The position numbers and the translations under genes were made by a program. The notes below the pieces were generated by a model. That model did not search any database and had not been told where the DNA came from. It was given only the letters and a program-made list of their open reading frames with translations. 9,797 bases of DNA from VGPI01 sp964482845 (GTDB lineage: Bacteria; Cloacimonadota; Cloacimonadia; Cloacimonadales; Cloacimonadaceae). The DNA lies in assembly GCA_964482845.1 (NCBI GenBank), contig CAYZZE010000083.1, positions 1-9,797 on the forward strand, read 5' to 3'. Each line of letters starts with the position of its first letter. The first letter of the stretch is position 1. Below, piece after piece: positions 8,109 to 9,797 of the stretch.

Positions 8109-8127
8109 ATCAAACGAACTCCAGTCA
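8069..8127 (-). promoter_or_regulatory. Hairpin sequestering the era ribosome binding site
   Basis: TGACTGGAGT (8069-8078) and ACTCCAGTCA (8118-8127) are perfect 10-base complements. After one mismatch, CGTT (8080-8083) pairs with AACG (8113-8116). In the minus-strand mRNA the 5' arm contains the GGAG Shine-Dalgarno and the 3' arm lies in era codons 9-14. The AUG (8108-8106) is in the 29-base loop. The pairing is seen directly; that it lowers or regulates era translation is inference. A stem this long could also arise by chance in a window of this size; its placement on the ribosome site is the argument. Confidence 0.5.
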
Positions 8128-8198
8128 ACGATTCGCAGGGTCGCATCCCAACAGGGACCTGATTCATTGGATCGCTTCCATCAGCGACCTTATGGGTT
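8109..8198. other. rocD-era intergenic region with alternative small stems
   Basis: On the minus strand after the rocD stop, GGTCGCT (8189-8183) can pair either with AGCGATCC (8176-8169, one bulged base) or with GCGACC (8144-8139), so the two pairings exclude each other. A third small stem, TCCC/GGGA, lies between. None is followed by a T run, so there is no intrinsic terminator for rocD and read-through into era is plausible. The segments are short and chance pairing is a real possibility. Confidence 0.3.
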
Positions 8199-9446
8199 CT
8201 ATACTTTAATTTCGTCAAAGACACTCTTGATGATCTGTGCCGCTTCCACCAGTTGATCTTTGGTGATGACCAATGGAGGTGCCAGGCGGATGATATAGCG
8301 GTGGGTCGGTTTGCAGATGATACCTTTGTCTTTCAACCTGATACAGATATCCCATGCCTCGATCCCATTTTTCGGTTCTACTACGATGGCATTGAGCAAT
8401 CCTCTGCCACGAACGAGTTTCAGCATCGGATGATCAATCTTATTGAGTTCTTCACGGAAGACTATGCCCAGTTCGTAAGAACGTTCGGCGAGTTTTTCAT
8501 CGCGGATGACTTCGAGCGCTGCCTGGGCGACCACGCAAGCAAGTGGAAATCCGCCGAAGGTGGAGCCATGCTGTCCCGGTTTGATCGTAAGCATGATCTC
8601 TTTGTCCGCAAGAACCGCCGAGACGGGTAACACGCCACCGGACAATGCTTTGCCCAGGATCAGGATATCCGGGCGCACCTGTTCATAGTCACATGCCAAG
8701 AGTTTGCCGGTCCGCGCTAGACCGGTCTGCACCTCATCGGCCACAAAGAGTACATTATGGCTTTTACACAGGTCATAACACTGCTTGAGATAACCCTCAT
8801 CGGGAACATAAACACCAGCTTCTCCCTGGATCGGTTCCACGACAAAAGCGGCTACGTTCTTGCCGTGTTTTTCCAATGCTTCGTTGAGCACTTGCGGATT
8901 GTTGTATGGGATCTTGACGATGCCGGGGAGAAAAGGACCGAATCCATCATAACTATCCGGATCGGTGGATGCCGATATCGCCAGCATTGTTCTGCCATGG
9001 AAATTGCCTTCGCAGAATATGACCAGAGCGTTGTTCTGTTCCACGCCTTTCACTGTATAAGCCCATTTGCGGGCAAGTTTGACCGCCGTTTCCACGCCTT
9101 CCACGCCGGTATTCATCGGCAAGACCATATCATAGTCAAAGTAATCGGTGATAAACTTCTCATACTCACCAAGCCGATTATTAAAGAAAGCGCGGGATGT
9201 GAGCGTGAGTTCCTTTGCCTGATCGATCAGAGCATTGATGATATGAGGATGACAGTGACCTTGGTTGACTGCCGAGTAAGCAGACAAAAAGTCATAATAG
9301 CGGTTACCTTCAGGATCCCAGACAAAGACGCCTTCGCCTTTTGCCAGAACCACCGGTAGCGGATGATAGTTATGTGCGCCGTTGCGCTCTTCCAGTTCTA
9401 TCGCTGTCTGGGAACTGACACTCCCGTAAACGAGTTGATCGGACAT
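8199..9446 (-). CDS. rocD: Ornithine aminotransferase (ornithine-oxo-acid transaminase)
   Basis: PLP-dependent class III aminotransferase that moves the delta-amino group of ornithine to 2-oxoglutarate, giving glutamate-5-semialdehyde and glutamate. It is cytoplasmic and links arginine/ornithine with proline and glutamate metabolism. At 415 residues the length is normal. Highly conserved ornithine-aminotransferase segments are visible in order: NYHPLP (26-31, including the substrate-site Tyr), SAYSAVNQGHCHP (55-67), LTLTSRAFFNN (80-90), GNFHGRT (147-153), STDPDSYDGFGPF (160-172), EPIQGEAG (204-211), ADEVQTGLARTG (236-247) with the PLP-nitrogen Asp at 237, LGKALSGG (264-271) with the Schiff-base Lys at 266, HGSTFGG (293-299) and RLAPPLV (387-393). 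These separate it from acetylornithine or GABA aminotransferases, though substrate is inferred. The ATG at 9446 has GGGAGGA five bases upstream. It is the first gene of the minus-strand set, behind a possible promoter, and may serve amino-acid catabolism. Confidence 0.96.
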   Translation of the reverse strand: MSDQLVYGSVSSQTAIELEERNGAHNYHPLPVVLAKGEGVFVWDPEGNRYYDFLSAYSAVNQGHCHPHIINALIDQAKELTLTSRAFFNNRLGEYEKFITDYFDYDMVLPMNTGVEGVETAVKLARKWAYTVKGVEQNNALVIFCEGNFHGRTMLAISASTDPDSYDGFGPFLPGIVKIPYNNPQVLNEALEKHGKNVAAFVVEPIQGEAGVYVPDEGYLKQCYDLCKSHNVLFVADEVQTGLARTGKLLACDYEQVRPDILILGKALSGGVLPVSAVLADKEIMLTIKPGQHGSTFGGFPLACVVAQAALEVIRDEKLAERSYELGIVFREELNKIDHPMLKLVRGRGLLNAIVVEPKNGIEAWDICIRLKDKGIICKPTHRYIIRLAPPLVITKDQLVEAAQIIKSVFDEIKV

Positions 9447-9457
9447 TCGATCCTCCC
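9447..9457 (-). promoter_or_regulatory. Ribosome binding site of rocD
   Basis: GGGAGGA at 9457-9451 on the minus strand, separated from the ATG by TCGA. It is the best Shine-Dalgarno match of the four genes and fixes the rocD start. An A7 run lies just upstream. Confidence 0.8.
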
Positions 9458-9487
9458 TTTTTTTCTTGATTTTCTATACACGAGCCG

Positions 9488-9514
9488 CTTATAAAACACC
9501 CGCTTATGTGTCAA
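9488..9514 (-). promoter_or_regulatory. Possible promoter of rocD
   Basis: TTGACA (9514-9509) followed after 15 bases by TATAAG (9493-9488), about 40 bases before the start codon. The -35 match is perfect, but the spacing is shorter than the usual 16-18, and FCB-group bacteria often use different promoter elements (TTTG and TAnnTTTG), so this is tentative. Confidence 0.35.
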
Positions 9515-9745
9515 TACAAACTTCATTTGTTACTCCCGTAGCGTTACGCAAAGCGACCTTAGTCTCCTGATGCCTGCATTTTTGCCCGCGCTATACCAAC
9601 CGATATCAGACGGCAGGTCATACCGTCATTACAAGGTTAAATGGAGAGTGGGAAAGAAGGGGATTACAAAAGCGGTGGCGGAGTTGGCAAGGGTGTGGTA
9701 TAGACAAGTAAGACCAATGAACAATTCAGAGGATCGACTTACCTC
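9515..9745. other. Intergenic region upstream of rocD, no gene recognised
   Basis: About 230 bases between the possible rocD promoter and the terminal palindrome. A 62-codon plus-strand frame (9570-9758) has no ribosome site, resembles nothing I know and ends inside the repeat arm, so I do not call it. CTATACCA (9591-9598) and TGGTATAG (9696-9703) are an 8-bp inverted repeat enclosing the middle of the region, with a small GACGG/CCGTC stem at 9609-9627 inside. Degenerate pieces of the terminal repeat unit occur (ACCTTAGT at 9556-9563, AAGGTTA at 9631-9637). It could be an old repeat or an unannotated small RNA; evidence is thin. Confidence 0.3.
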
Positions 9746-9797
9746 CCTCCTTGCTTGATAACCTTAGTATAACCTTAGTATAACCTTACGGTCGTAA
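9746..9797. repeat. Right terminal copy of the same palindromic repeat (left arm plus centre)
   Basis: Bases 9746-9790 mirror 6-50 perfectly. Here the 11-bp unit appears on the opposite strand (ATAACCTTAGT and neighbours), then the centre GT at 9791-9792 and five bases of the second arm (CGTAA). The last ten bases (9788-9797) are identical to bases 1-10. The asymmetric centre reads GT on the plus strand at both ends, so the two copies are in the same orientation and overlap by ten bases when joined end to end. A complete element would be 92 bp. A transcript through it would fold into an uninterrupted stem of over 40 bp. Confidence 0.93.

Noticed and set aside
8757..9359. 200-codon plus-strand open frame
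   Set aside because: It is the antisense shadow of rocD, whose motifs are unmistakable.
9671..9730. tRNA-Leu-like D-arm text (GTGGCGGAGTTGGCA)
   Set aside because: There is no matching acceptor stem, no anticodon arm and no GTTCGA-type T-arm within the expected distance.
9570..9758. 62-codon plus-strand frame beside the right repeat
   Set aside because: No ribosome binding site, no recognisable family, composition typical of chance frames, and its end lies inside the repeat arm.
1..9797. Terminal inverted repeats as the ends of a transposon
   Set aside because: No transposase, integrase or resolvase is encoded, the cargo is housekeeping genes, and the two ends overlap through a shared palindrome centre instead of being flanked by target duplications.
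1..9797. CRISPR array, defence system, rRNA or retroelement
   Set aside because: No spaced repeat array, nuclease, reverse transcriptase or rRNA sequence was seen; nearly all of the window is explained by four ordinary coding genes.

Overview
This window looks like a chromosomal segment of a Gram-negative bacterium from the Bacteroidota/FCB side of the tree. The main evidence is a 2019-residue SprA-type outer-membrane barrel protein, a family known from FCB-group phyla. Next to it are a type III pantothenate kinase and a classical ornithine aminotransferase. SprA is shorter than the roughly 2400 residues usual in Bacteroidetes, and the sequence is of medium GC. An uncultured FCB phylum such as Cloacimonadota is my best guess, but that is an inference and not a sequence match.

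Layout: all four genes are on the minus strand, so they read right to left: rocD (9446-8199), era (8108-7182), coaX (about 7066-6269), sprA (6261-202). coaX and sprA are separated by only 7 bases and are probably translationally coupled. The rocD-era gap is 90 bases and the era-coaX gap is about 115 bases, with no convincing terminator in either, so one read-through transcript is possible. A plausible promoter and a strong ribosome binding site precede rocD. The plus strand carries only open frames that shadow these genes.

Functions: RocD links ornithine/arginine breakdown to glutamate semialdehyde. Era is the GTPase and RNA-binding factor for 30S ribosome assembly. CoaX makes the first committed intermediate of coenzyme A. 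SprA is the very large outer-membrane barrel that serves as the type IX secretion translocon in Bacteroidetes. These are chromosomal housekeeping and envelope genes, not an obvious defence or mobile cassette.

The most unusual part is at the ends. Bases 6-50 are a perfect inverted copy of 9746-9790 (45 bp), each arm built from three 11-bp-spaced repeats. The first ten bases are identical to the last ten, and both ends read through the centre in the same orientation. Joined, they make a nearly perfect 92-bp palindrome with a 2-base centre. This means either a closed circle of about 9787 bp or, more likely given the gene content, two same-orientation copies of a dispersed palindromic repeat at which an assembly broke. 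The second item of interest is a 10+4 bp hairpin that pairs the era Shine-Dalgarno sequence with the beginning of the era coding region.
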